A stretch of 64,000 nucleotides of DNA from Cymodocea nodosa. Its lineage: Eukaryota; Streptophyta; Magnoliopsida; Alismatales; Cymodoceaceae. This document shows, one piece after another, positions 47,274-59,089 of this stretch. Numbering within the stretch: position 1 is the first letter of the stretch; every line of letters begins with the position of its first letter. The DNA is taken from NCBI GenBank assembly GCA_036874045.1, contig CM072336.1, positions 26,363,501 through 26,427,500 of the forward strand, given 5' to 3'. The translations under genes were made by a program, and so were the position numbers. The notes beneath the pieces are model-generated. The model was not told the origin of the DNA and did no database searches. It was given only the letters and a program-made list of their open reading frames with translations.

Positions 47274-48811
47274 CATCCAGAGTTCTTCGGCTGGTTGGGT
47301 TCTCAGTGAAACTCCAATCTCCCAGATTAGTTCAGATTTTCCTTTCAGAAATTGATTGATGGTTGATTTCCTTTTGTTTATTTATATGGTAGATCATCCA
47401 AATCTTCTAGCAATCCTCAAAACCAAGTGTACATGGTAGATATATAATCAATCACTCCTATCTGTCTTATACGATACGTCGTCATCCTGTCCAAACGGCG
47501 TTTCATGTTTATAATGGCAATGTTAGTATCCTGGATTGTACACAATAGAAGGAGGCAATATCGGTAAATGCAGGTACCTCTTCAACACCAAATTATTTTC
47601 GTATTCCTCGTTTTATCACAAATTCCTCGTGCTATGGTGGAATGATTGCATCTTCTCCACTCAATAATGGTACCCAAGTTTTGATCTTGACTTTCTTAGA
47701 ATATGCCAGAGTTGGGGTGCTAATTAGGTTTGCTAATTTAATCCTGTCAATATAGTATGATTTTTTAAGTTATGTTAATATAATCTGATTTGAGCATGTA
47801 GCTCGACACGACATGTTTCCTTTTAAAAAAAAAAAAAAAAAATGATTTATTATTTACATAAATAATATATAAAATTTAATATATCGATTTTATGATTAAT
47901 AGCTCGAGAAGTCGACATAGGGCGTCTCAGCTCCTACGTGGTTTAGTCGTTGGTGCGCTCCCATCCAACGACAAGAAATATTCATGTAAAGCATAAGATA
48001 TTCAAATAAAAAATAAAGTTCGTTCGTCTTATACATATTAAGGGATGTGGTGACCTACATAATTCCAGAAATGCCTTTTGGCAAGGGTAAAAATATTCCA
48101 GTGCATGGTAAACTCCGTCTCACGTGTTACATGCATCCAACCATTGACGTGTCATCTACGAGTTAATCGTATACATAATATTTAACACAGTCTTTTGGAT
48201 ATTTCACCTTCTTTTTTTTCCTACTTTTTACTTTTCAAGTTATGCATTTCATGATTTATATTCACGTTACTTGAAAAATGATTTTTTCCAATAAAATTTA
48301 TCCTGCTAAAATGTTTCACATGTTTTTCTGCTGGTTTGGAGAATTTGAGAGCTTTATTCACATTTACTGGAGCATCAGGAAAGATATTCAAGAAAAAATA
48401 ATTTCAGAAGAATGAGATAATTTATTTAGTTGATTTTTCTAACTTAGTATGTAGTTGGAAGTTTACATAATCTGAATTGATTTTATAATAATTTGTCAAA
48501 TAGAAAAGTTTTTTTTAAAAAAATTGTAGTTCAGCACCCTTTAGTGGTGTGACTGGATCGTTTAAGCCCACGTTCGTCGTGGCCCGCCTGCCCGGCCCTT
48601 CTACGAAGTCTAACCTCGCGTCGATCGATGAAACGAAACCAGTGAAGGGTCTCCGGGCAACGCCACCAGCACCAGATCTCTCGATCGGGATCCATAAAGC
48701 CGGCAGCCCGCGTTCGCGCACGTCAATTCTTTACTCCGCCGTCAACGACTCTCTATCGCGGACTGGGATACCAAAAAACCTTAGCAGCGCCCAGATCTGC
48801 TGCCGACGGAC
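47274..48811. other. GT61 3' region and SEC31 promoter/leader
   Basis: No gene. There is a poly(A) run near 47825-47841, AT-rich text to about 48530, then a GC-rich leader (48540-48811) before the SEC31 start. Confidence 0.5.
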
Positions 48812-51800
48812 ATGGCGTCCATCAAGAGCGCTTCCAGATCGGCCCTAGTGGCCTTCGCCCCCGACGCGCCGTTCCTGGCGGCGGGGACGCTGGCGGGGGC
48901 GGTGGACCTGTCCTTCAGCTCCTCTGCCAACCTCGAGATCTTCAATATGGACTTCCAGTCTGACGCCCAGGATTTGACGCTTGCCGGGTCCACACCGAGC
49001 CCAGAGCGGTTCAATCGGTTGTCGTGGGGGAAGGTCGGATCTCTCTCCGAGGAGTATTCGATGGGTCTTCTGGCCGGTGGAATGGTTGATGGGAGCATCA
49101 ACGTTTGGAATCCACTGAAACTCATGAAGTCTCCTGGGTAGTTTCTATGCTTTCATTTCCTCCCCTTTTATTGGGAATTACCTCTTGATCTGCATTTCTT
49201 TTTAGTTTTTGGGAATTTACCTCTTTCTCTGTGATCTGAATCAAGTTTTCGTCTTTTCGTACTCTACTCGCCATTTCTTATTCGGAAATTTTTACTCATT
49301 CACGTTTCCATTAGGTGAGATGAATGTTGGCTCCAGTCCATAGACGTGGCATTTTTGTTGGACTTCGATAGCAGTAAATTTGTGCACTTTTTAGTCTTTA
49401 GTTTGCCCTCGAAAACTCGTAGACTGTCCTCCCGCTAAAAAGTATCAAGTATTCATTATTTAGATAAGCAAAAGTATTTTATGAAACATTCAATAATAAA
49501 ACAAACTCTGTGATGGAAATTTCTATAGCACCTTTGATCTTGTGATTTTTGTCTCACAAAGAAATAACCTCTAATTGGTGGTTACAAGAGTTTTCTTATG
49601 GTTAAAAATTACATCATCTATATCTTTGAATTGGTGAACTATATTTCATATTCTGGTACCCACCAAAATTTAACATGGACTCTCCCTATCCAAATTCGTG
49701 ACTCTGTCTTCATTTTCTTTAGTTGTATTCGTTTGCATACCACTAAGATAACTAAAAATAGTAGTTTATCAGACATTCAGAAGGCAGAGTGCAGACAAAT
49801 GATATTAGTTCATCACTTATTTTTTTAGTGAAGTAAATGAAGCACAAGTATTTTTGAAATTAATTTTATTGTAGTAATAATAATGTCCATCCCTTGAAGT
49901 TCAGGCAATTTCTTGTTACTAAATCATGTTTAGTAAACTGAGCATTCGTCGCTTTACTAGTAAGAAAAAATACAACCTGAGTATCACAAGTACTTAATCT
50001 TACAGGAAAGATGTGCTTCCTTTGCAGTTCAGATGATATCAACAAAGTCATTGATGATTCTGTTGTTGCTGCATTAAGGAAGCATTCGGGACCAGTGAGT
50101 GTGGTGTTCAATCTTGTTCTTGTATGGAGCCAATTTCTTCAAATTAATTATAATTTATTATCATAGGTCTGTGGTTTGGAGTTTAGTGGTCTTTCTCCAA
50201 ATTTATTAGCTTCTGGTGCTGATGAAGGAGAACTTTGTATTTGGGATCTTGCAAACCCTCTTGCGGCTACTCGCTATCCATCTCTCAAGGTAAAAATGGG
50301 ATCTTGATTCATTTTCATTGTAGTAGCACTTTTTGAATTGCATTTTAGCATTTCATTATGTGCAAACTTAGTTACAGGAAGTTATTGTAGAATTGGACCT
50401 TTTCTTGGTTATTGATACTGCACATGGATGTTGACATTTGAATCACATTATAATATTGTATTAATAAATTTTTGATATATTATTGTCTTTTTTATTCTGA
50501 TTTTTGAGTGTTATTTTGTTGATTTTTTCTTCTATGTTTGGGTCCTTGGAACATTGTTCCTTGTGTTCTTTCTAGTTATGCCTATGGCTTGTGTAGCCAC
50601 CTTTTTCCTTCTTTTTAATGATATTTATATTGTTGCTCAAAAAAATATTGCATTTAGATATTGGCATAATTTTTTTATTACACAGTTTTAACAAATGGAA
50701 TCTGTTGACTCTCACATAGTGGGATTAAGTCATTTACTGTTATTGTAATTTTAATTATTGGATTCTTCTGTGCAAATATATTAAGTGTTCATTATATGGA
50801 TATGTATAATCTTGATCACGTGTAAACTTTCATCCAAATCTCTTTTTTCAATCATATATTTTGGCTGATCTTGCCTTGGATGCTATATGACGATTTAGAA
50901 TAATTTGCCCCTGTGAAAGTTCTGGTTTTTCCTGGCATCTACTTCATGGTGGTATTATGTCTAGACAATTCTTGTGGTTAGAATCTGTTTTTGCCAATTG
51001 GATGTTGAGGATTTTTGGCATCTTTTTTGGCTCTGTCCTTCCATCTTCCTTGATGGTACTTGTTGACTGGGATGACATCTATGGACTTCATTGTTTTTTT
51101 TTTCCTCCTGTAATTACTTTTAGCCTGGACTTACTGTTAATGTTATTGTGAAATCTGGACTATGCACTCCCGCTCTTCCATGCCTTCTCTTTGGCTTTTA
51201 CAGATGAGTCTGATTTCTACATTGGCTTCAGTCTGTTTTGCTTCATTGATTATTTGATTGTCTTTTTTGGCATCCTTTTGCTTTTTTATTTTATGTTTTT
51301 TCTTTGTCTACTCTAATTTCTGCTTTTTTCCTTTCTATTTTTCTCAAGGACTATGGTAATTGTTTTGTACCTGTTCTTATTTTTTTATTAAAGTCAAATA
51401 TTAATCATACAAGCTGCACATCTAACTTTCACAGCATGCTCTAGTTTCTTTTTTTGAGTGGAGCTCTAGTTTCATATATTTAGAAAATTTTTTATTTTTT
51501 CATGTGTAATTTCTTATTAAATTATATTCATCTGTTTAAACTATAGAAAGAGGTTTAATTCTTAAGTAAAGTAAAATTGTTATCATGATGGTCTGTTGTT
51601 GAGAGAGTACAAATTTATTGTGTTGAGAGGTGCCCACCCTACAGATCTGCATTTTGTTGATTTCTGAAAGTACCCTTTGAGAAAAGGATTTTCTTAAATA
51701 AGTTATAATTGCTTACAATGGGTCTTGAACCCAATACCTTATTGCCTAGATAGGAATAAGGAAAAAAAAAAAAAGAAAAAAAAGAGAAAAAAAGAAAAAA

Positions 51801-54800
51801 AAGATAGGAATAAGGATACCACTAGGCTATACAAGTTTCTTAAGAAATTATCTATATATATTGTATTTAACATTATTATAATCCTCATCTCCAAACTATG
51901 ACCCTTATTCACATTTTATTATAATCACTTCTCGTTGTTTTCCCACTTGCTTGCAAATTGTATATTATGCAGTTTACAACTATATTATGTTGTACAGTTT
52001 ATATGTATATTATGCTAGTTAAGATGATGGCAATTTCCCACTTGCAAATTGTATATTATGTGGTACAGTTTATATGTATATTATGCTAGTTAAGATGATG
52101 GCAACACCTATATGCATCCATAAAGTCATAGATAAGTTGGTTCTTGTATTTTGTGCGGATGTTCAAAATGGGAAGGGGAATGAGATTGGGGCAGAAATTC
52201 ATCTTGAAATGTGGTAAACAGAATGCTGGGGAGGGCTGGGCTTGTTTTGTCGGGTCACTTGTTGTGGTAGCACATGAGACATGAGCTTTTAAAGTGCTAT
52301 ATTATATTAGTGGATTTTGGGACTAATGTAGTTTTTGGATGGTTGGCTCCAAACTTGCATGTTTATCTTTTCATATGTTGTGTTGAATGATATTTTGGGC
52401 TTGGATTTTTGAGTGTTATGTGCAATACTATGAAATTTTAACTCAAAATTAATTGATATTAAGTGAAGGGATTTATTATATTAGTTTCAGGTTTAGCCCC
52501 TAGACTACCGATATAAGATTATTCTAGCACTTTACATTATTTGTGGCTTATTTTATGTCTATAAGTGTCTTTTTTCATTTTAAATTGGGTGGATGTGTGT
52601 AAATCTCTTTCGATATCATATGAAATAGCAACTCAAAAAAAATGATGTTGAGTAAAAAGATTCATCATATATTAGTTTAGGCTTTGTTTTTACACCATTG
52701 ATGTGGAACTATTCCAACAAATATGATGATTGGAGCTTGTTTATACGGTAGACTCTGGGATTGGTTGTAGTTTTGGGAGGGCTGGCTTCAAACCTGTAAA
52801 TTTATCTGTTTGCATGTTGTCTTCAGTGATGATTTCGAGCATGAATTTTTCATTGTTACATGAGACATGGTAAGTGAGTTTGTTTATAAGGTGGATTCTG
52901 GGTTGAATGTAGTTTGGAAGGGCTGGCTTCAAACCTGTAAATTTATATGTTTACATATTGTCTTCAGTGATGCATTCGTGCATGAGAGTTTCAGTGTTAC
53001 GTGCAATACAATAATGGGTGTTTGTGGGACATGAGATTTAGGTGCTATTTGGAACCATATTTTGTTCTTCACAAAAGAACTTCCACATCTAGAACACAAA
53101 GGTGGTTCCAGACAGCTGGTTGTGATGTGTTTTCCTTGTGAAATCACAAGGAAAAACACTTAAAATTTGGTAATCATAAGTACTGCTCTTCTGCTCAATA
53201 TCACTTGCAACATAATATGAGACCTTTGTCAATTTATATAATATTGCCAGGAATGCGTTGATTTGATTGCAATATACTTGTGATGTTTGTTCATAATGAG
53301 CTTATTTTTATTCTCAAACATGGTGAAATGTTTTTATAAATCTTTGCTATTCTAAAACTGTTTGGCATTTATGCATCCAGTTTCTTTCTTTTTGGATGGA
53401 CTCTTGTTGGATCTGGTAATAAACCCAGTAAGGATCAATCAGAGTTATTTGATTTTAAGGTGTTTTGCAACCCAAATCAACCATATTTCTTTCTTTAACA
53501 TGCTCGGCTATTGTCTTCTTCCCCTCCTCTTGCATCACCAATCGTTGATGACCAATTCTTGCTGATCTGATAACTTTTTTCCAGTAACTCTGGTGACTGT
53601 GGGAACCTTATTTGTTGTTTAAATATTGTATTTTTCATATTGACATTGTTAGTTTATGTTTTCAAAATTTTAAAGCAGCATATTAATTTTTTTGAGCATA
53701 AGCAATGAAAGCATAATATAACTAAGAGAAAGCACAGGAATAACAAAACCATCGAAAGCAAAAGAAATAGGGGGAAAAAGAAAGGCTCCACTGGAGCAAG
53801 CACATTACAATATTACACCCGACCTAACAAAAGAAAGGCTTCACCTTTGTTTTTTTGCGAAACCACTCTGGTGGCACTCTGAAGTTTTGTCTGAATTCCT
53901 GGATTTTATGCAGAATCCTGGTTCCAGCATTCAAGGTGAAATTTCTTATGTATCATGGAATTCAAAGTTCCATCATATAATAGCCTCTACATCTTACAAT
54001 GGAACAACAGGTGAGACTAAAATAAGCTGTTAAGTGGTTTGTGGTGTATATTCATCATACCATTATTGTATTTCTTTTCAGTTGGTGCACTAATGAAATT
54101 TCACACTATACAATTTATCAAGTGGTGGAAGCTAAGTATATATATATATATTTTTTTTGCAGTGGTCTGGGATTTGAAGCACCAGAAACCAGTAACAAGG
54201 TAATATGGTGCACATGCTGCATGATATTCTGTTGTGTAGTTTTCAATTATGCAACTCCTTCAAAAATGTTGTTTATCCAATATTCATATATTAGAAATAC
54301 TCAGGCTTATTGCCTGCGACAGATTGATCTTTCATCAACTGATCACTTTTTTTTTTCCTGACAGTATTTCAGATTTAAGTAAACGAAGATGCTCTGTTCT
54401 TCAATGGAATCCTGATATTTCTACCCAGTTAATTGTTGCATCTGATGATGATGCTTCTCCTTCTCTCAAAGTAAAGTTAATTGATCTTGATGATTATTTT
54501 TTGGATACACTTAGGTTGTGTTTGGTGATGATTCTGGCTTATGATTTTCCATCTTCAGCTTCCATAAAATTGGTGCATCATATATGTATAAAGTTGACTT
54601 ATACTTTTCTCGATTGATAATAACTTCAGCTAGAAAATGACCCCTCCAAGTTTTGATAATACCACAATCATTACCAGACACAACATTGTAACCATTCTGT
54701 TTCATTTTTAGCACAATTTTATATCTTGCTAATTACTGTGAATTATTCACAGTTGTGGGATGTAAGGAAAACTATATCACCGATAAAGGAGTTTGTTGGA

Positions 54801-54810
54801 CACACAAAAG
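48812..54810 (+). CDS. SEC31: SEC31 COPII outer-coat protein, N-terminal WD40 part (3' exons not in window)
   Basis: Seven exons: 48812-49137, 50028-50094, 50167-50289, 53914-54010, 54163-54199, 54365-54470, 54753-54810. All joins are GT-AG and in phase and give the first 271 residues. SEC31 pairs with SEC13 to build the outer cage of COPII vesicles at ER exit sites. The visible part is the N-terminal WD40 propeller: [128 protein letters not shown] and EFVGHTKG. Family members continue with GVIAM-WCP and about 800 more residues; no such exon was found up to 64000. The next intron is therefore longer than 9.1 kb, or the gene is broken. Confidence 0.88.
50520..50650 (+). mobile_element. Truncated LINE 3' end in a SEC31 intron
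   Basis: ATGCCTATGGCTTGTGTAGC near 50579 matches the 3' UTR phrase of the L1 relic at about 4237. It is followed by TTTTTAATGATATTTATATTG and a short A-run at 50639-50645. It looks like a 5'-truncated copy of the same family. Confidence 0.5.
51748..51816. mobile_element. Poly(A)-only insertion with 15-bp target-site duplication
   Basis: AGATAGGAATAAGGA at 51748-51762 is repeated exactly at 51802-51816. Between them lies a 39-base tract of A with a few G (51763-51801). The sequence outside joins smoothly (TATTGCCT before, TACCACTAGG after). This is the footprint of LINE-type retrotransposition that delivered only a poly(A) tail. Confidence 0.7.
51938..52103 (+). repeat. Two-copy tandem repeat, units about 95 and 71 bp
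   Basis: Both units share TTTCCCACTTGC, AAATTGTATATTATG, ACAGTTTATATGTATATTAT and GCTAGTTAAGATGATGGCAA. The first has about 20 extra bases in the middle. Confidence 0.8.
52300..53030 (+). repeat. Interspersed array of two repeat motifs in a SEC31 intron
   Basis: Motif A (GTAGTTTTNGGANGG-TGGCT-CAAAC, about 130-150 bp) occurs at about 52325, 52768 and 52908; the last two are adjacent. Motif B (AACTCAAAA-AATTGAT, then a TATTAGTTT-AGG-TT stretch) occurs at about 52440 and 52630. Order is A B B A A. The copies are diverged by many substitutions. Confidence 0.65.
53685..53900 (-). mobile_element. Probable LINE 3' end, minus strand
   Basis: TTTTTTTGAGCATAAGCAATG followed by an A-rich, AAGAAAG-rich stretch resembles the reverse complement of the GTTGCTCAAAAAAA tails of the LINEs in this window. 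It lies just upstream of SEC31 exon 4. Limits are uncertain. Confidence 0.35.
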
Positions 54811-55862
54811 GTTTGTATTTTTTTTCACGTTTCTTAGGTCTCTTAGCATGTTTTCCTCATTTTTTTATTGAAATCATCATTGCAGGTTGCTTAAAAAAGT
54901 TATCATCCTTGTACACTTTAATATATGTTTAGTGCTAAATTCGGAAAATTTCAAAAGATCATAAGAAAGTGGAAAGTTGAAGCCATTTCCATATCATTGT
55001 TTGTTGGATTGAAACTCTTGATACTGGCTCTTGTGTAAGCTTGTCTTTTAAGATTGAGGATTTCCAAAAGTGGATAAAAGAATATTTTTTCATCTAATAC
55101 ATTGGCTCCATTATTTAAAAAGCTCATTTGTAAATGACTATGGGGTGTTTGGTAACCATAATTTGGATCTAGTGTATGAAAATGAATTATTTTTGAAAAG
55201 CTGGAGAATTTATCCTATTTTCCTTGCTATTTGGTGTTCAAACATGGAGCATTTTATATATTAATGTATCACAATGAGCTAACCTTTTTTGATATGTTTA
55301 GTTCAGTTTTCAAGTCAAAACTGCATTTTCCCTTTCATTGGGTTCAAATACCATATTCTTTGTAGATGATGACCCAAACAAATGCTTGATTTTAAAAACT
55401 TTCCTCATTATGAGTTTTCCATATACCATACAAAATGATGGAAAATCCACTTAAATCCTTTGAAACGACAATAAAGTCATACCATTGAGAGGGAACTACA
55501 TTTTTAATTATGTGGAGAAGATATCAAAGGGATATGGGTTACACAAAAATTGATTGATTGGGTATATATTTTTGCTGCAGATTTGTGGTGATATGATTTT
55601 TCTTTTTGGAACAATTAAGTCCACCAAATTTTTGTGTTCAAGATTAGTTTGTTGAAAGAAAGATTGAAACAATGGAAAAAAGAGGAAGTTGGGTGGTGAG
55701 CTTCATATCCAGTAAAGTTTAGGAATGATTTGCAAAACTTGATGAGAAGAAGGAAATGAAGGTAGCCTTGAACCAATTGATAAAAAGTGTAGATCATACT
55801 TTAAGATGCTCAATGCTATATTTGTATATATACATATATATATATATAGAGAGAGAGAGAGA
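54811..55862. other. SEC31 intron or downstream sequence without recognised features
   Basis: AT-rich with no exon continuing the WD40 propeller. An (AT)n(AG)n run closes it at about 55837-55862. A GGGGTGTTTGGTAACCATAA phrase at about 55141 resembles ends of small inverted-repeat elements but was not resolved. Confidence 0.4.
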
Positions 55863-56560
55863 TTAATGGAGCTGTTGGCGCTACTAGCCATAACTATTGA
55901 TGTGTAGCCCCATTAATCACTTGACCTCAAATGACATATGACAAAACAAGACACTTTAAAGGCAAAATAGGGCACTTTAAATGGGTTTTCCATCATGATT
56001 TGGGTTTTTCTTAGAAAAAGAATAAGAACAAGGACAAAAAGATGTTCATGTGGGTAGAGTTGGAATCAATGTTTCTCTCTCTTCAATAGGTGATTATTCC
56101 TCTTTGTTCTTTCAAGTTCTTGCACTTGTAGAAGTTAAGCTTTCAATAATCATGGAGCATGCACTTGTATACGATTGGGTTTCTTCCACACAAGCACTAG
56201 TGAGATGGATCATTTGGTAGGATTAATAATAGTGCTTAAAGAACAACTAAGGACACTTGTCATGTGATGCTTTTGGTTTAGATTTGAGATGTCATCAGAC
56301 ACTTCCCTTCCATCCACTTTAAAAAATGGTACCTAACACATGACCTTCTCTTGCTTCTCTTTTTGTTGGTATCAAAGTTGATCAAAAGAAGGGTTTGTAG
56401 AGTTTGTTAAGCTCTTCAACCATTGATGGTCTTGAAGTGGTTGCTATTTTCTGCACCATGCCTGATCTTGGCATCACTTGTGGGATGTTAGATGAAAATC
56501 AAACGTCCTATGAGTGACACACGTAGGGAATGGGGTTGTTGGTGCCAGCAACTCCATTAT
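55863..56560. mobile_element. Possible inverted-repeat or LTR-derived element, about 700 bp
   Basis: The left end TTAATGGAGCTGTTGGCGCT is an imperfect inverted copy of the right end (reverse complement ATAATGGAGTTGCTGGCACC). Both ends abut AT-repeat DNA. Inside, TTGGTATCAAAGTTGATCAA at about 56368 resembles an initiator-Met primer-binding site, so an LTR-derived fragment is an alternative. No coding capacity. Confidence 0.4.
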
Positions 56561-56571
56561 CCTCATATATA

Positions 56572-57250
56572 TATATTATATCTATGTATGTGTATGTCTT
56601 TGTCTCTATCTTCATCTCTGTGTCTATGTTTGTCTCTAGTTTGTGTCTGTGTTCATGTTTGTCTTTGTCTTTGCATTCATGTCTATGTCAGTGTCCATCT
56701 CTGTCTGTATGTCTATATATATGTATGTGTTCTTGTCTATCTTTGTCTTCATCTCAATGTTAATGTTTGTATTTGTCTCTGTGCTTGTGCTTGTTTTTGT
56801 TTGTATGTCTATAAGTATGCATGTCTTCATGTCTGTCTCCATTTCCATCTTTATCTTTGTCTGTATGTATGTATGCCTTTGTATTTGTGTTTGTGTTCAT
56901 GCTTGTGTTTATGCTCATGTCTGTGTTCATATTCATGTCTATGCTTGTGTCTATGTTCATCTTTGTCTTCATCTCTATGTTTGTTTTTATCACTGTCTTG
57001 TTTGTCTTTGTCTTCATGTCCATCTCCATCTCCATTTCCATCATTGTCTGTACGTCTCTATGTTTGTGTTTGTGTTCGTCTTCATCTCCATCTCCATCTC
57101 CATCTCCATCTCCATCTCCATGTTTGTGTCTTCGTATGTATGCATGTCTTTGTGTTCGTGTTTATGTTCGTGTGTGTGTCTGTGTTTGCATTTGTGTCCA
57201 TCTCTATGTTTGTGTTTGTCTTTGTTTATGCATGTTTGTAAGTGTGTGTG
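56572..57250. repeat. Degenerate hexamer satellite, about 680 bp
   Basis: Hexamers of the general form T-Y-T-R-T-S (TCTATG, TTTGTC, TTCATC, TGTGTC and so on) repeat across the block. A nearly pure (CATCTC)n core of about eight units lies at 57074-57121. Because the pattern contains no TAA, TAG or TGA, long frames stay open on both strands (up to 249 codons). The predicted products are Cys/Leu/Ser/Val- or Met/Asn/Thr/Lys-rich low complexity, so these are not genes. Confidence 0.9.
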
Positions 57251-57322
57251 TGTTAACATTGTTTTATCAAATAATTTATATTTATGTTTTATTGCAATGA
57301 ATAACATTTAAAACCTTAAACA

Positions 57323-58065
57323 TATAGAGCCTGTTTGTGTATTGTCGAAAAGTGTAGAAAGTTAGGAATTAGAAGAAACAGAAAGTCAAGAAAGTAAAAT
57401 TTGAAAGTATTTGTGTCATTGATGAAAAGTTAGGAAAATTATATAGTTTAAGTTTTTGATTATTAACTTAAACTATAATATAAATATTATTAAAGTTATA
57501 ATAAATCATGAACTTTTAATAATAAATTATAATACAAATTTGAAATTATAAATCATGCCTTTTCTTGAGCAGATGATGGGTTTTCTCTGTTGTGGATGGC
57601 GAGTTGATTTGATAGAGAAGGAAGGAAGCATGATAAGGAAAGGACAGGACTTGCAGTGTGATAAGGACATTTCCAAAGTCAATGACGATAGCAACTTTTC
57701 TCGAGCAAATGGTGGGTTTTCTCGAGCAAGGATAACAAGTTTATCCAATAGAGAAGGAAGAAAGCATGACAAGGAAAGGGTAGGACATGTAGTGCGATAA
57801 TGATTGAAATCCAAAAATGGTGATGACGATGACTTTTCTCGGGTGGATGGTGAGTTTTCTCGATTGCAGAGGAAAGAAGCATGTGGAGGCGAGTTTTCGA
57901 CTTTGGGCCAACTTTCAGACCATGAATGGTTTGAAATCCAAGAATCTTCTCCCTTTTATACTTGGGTTCCCAACTTTCTTAAATGGTATAAATGCCAAGA
58001 AAGTTAGGAGAACTTTTCAAAGTTTCTATTTCCTAACTTTCTTGGTGGCACAAACCCTCCTATAG
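57323..58065. mobile_element. MITE-like element with internal 137-bp tandem repeats
   Basis: TATAG at 57323-57327 and 58061-58065 may be a target-site duplication. The ends are imperfect inverted repeats: GTTTGTG with AAAGTTAGGAATTAGAA on the left, and the reverse complement GTTTGTG with AAAGTTAGGAAATAGAA on the right. Inside, three units begin at about 57558, 57695 and 57833 with CTTTTCT(C/T)G(A/G)G, a GATGGTGGGTTTTCTCGA-like core and a GAAAGAAGCATG-like segment, giving a 137-138-bp period. No transposase was seen. Confidence 0.6.
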
Positions 58066-58139
58066 TTAATTATGCAAATCTGATAACATCTACTCAACTA
58101 AGACAATGTGAAGTGAGTTGTTAAGGTATGATGAATTCA

Positions 58140-58900
58140 CTCCTTGGTGCCTAAATACACACCTTAAGTTTGGTGCCCCTTGTTTCAAAGAGAGGAAGAT
58201 GGGTTATTCACATTTAGTGGTCAAATGTGAATTGAAAGCTAAGTTATGGTAATTATAATGATCCCCAGGGAAAAATAGAGATGTCTTCTATGTTAATCGT
58301 AATATGTGGAAGTATCGACATAATTTCATAGAGTCAAGGAGACCTAAGATATAGAAGATCATAACATGAGCAATTCAGTAGATTTAGATTCTTATATATC
58401 CACTCATATGGTATTTCATCATATGATTCATATAGGTTCTATTTGTCTAGATATCATCATATACATCTAGAAAGGCATATGTATTGGAAGAAGCTTATAT
58501 AGTTTGGGAAGGGGTTTTTATTGATAAAAAAGAAAAATCTACTTCAATCAATGTACCCTTAGGCATGACCATACATAACATAGAAATCACAATTGGAAAG
58601 GGCGACCAATTAGCTAGACCAGTAGGTGTTGTAGCAAAACTAATTGCAAAAGAGGGTAAATCGGCTATATTAAGATTGCCATTTGGGGAGGTTCATTTGA
58701 TATCCCAAAATTGCTTAGCAACAGTCAAACAAGTGGGTAATGTTGGGGTGAATCAAAAAATTTGGGTAGAGCTGGATCTAAGTGTTGGTTAGGTAAGCAT
58801 CCTATAGTAAGAGTAGTTATGAACCCTAATAGACCATCCCCATGGAGGTGGTGAAGGGAAAACTCCAATTGGTAGAAAAAAACTCACAACCCTATGGTCT
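58140..58900 (+). pseudogene. rpl2: Nuclear insertion of plastid DNA: rpl2 intron 3' part and exon 2
   Basis: The frame at 58484-58792 reads as plastid ribosomal protein uL2: [60 protein letters not shown]. After a frameshift it continues [13 protein letters not shown] and [16 protein letters not shown]. The DNA before it (about 58200-58530; ATGTGGAAGTATCGACATAA, GATCATAACATGAG, TATATCCACTCAT, GGAAGAAGCTTATATAGTTT) matches my memory of the rpl2 group II intron up to its 3' splice site. Intron and exon together indicate transfer of DNA rather than of spliced RNA. Many substitutions and the frameshift show it is old and non-functional. It lies downstream of the last visible SEC31 exon. Confidence 0.85.
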
Positions 58901-59089
58901 TGATCATGTGAGAGACGTAGTAGTGTGGTGACACAGGTCAAGAGCCTTATGGTTGAAGGAAAGGGGTTGTAATACCATGCACCTTCATAAGGTGGCCAAT
59001 GCCAAGAAGGGGACAAATGTCATTATATCCATATAGATCAATAAGTTTGTTGGGACCTCCAAAGACCAAATTAAGGATGGTATTGCTAG

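Noticed and set aside
56482-56500. LWDVR-like word resembling a SEC31 WD repeat
   Set aside because: It is followed at once by a stop and has no splice sites or flanking homology; a chance match.
56492-57311. Overlapping open frames of 249, 222 and 159 codons
   Set aside because: They arise because the hexamer satellite contains no stop codons; the products are pure low complexity.
58484-58792. 102-codon frame as a functional nuclear-encoded ribosomal protein gene
   Set aside because: It matches plastid rpl2 exon 2 preceded by its intron, and is frameshifted after GVNQK; it is an insertion relic.
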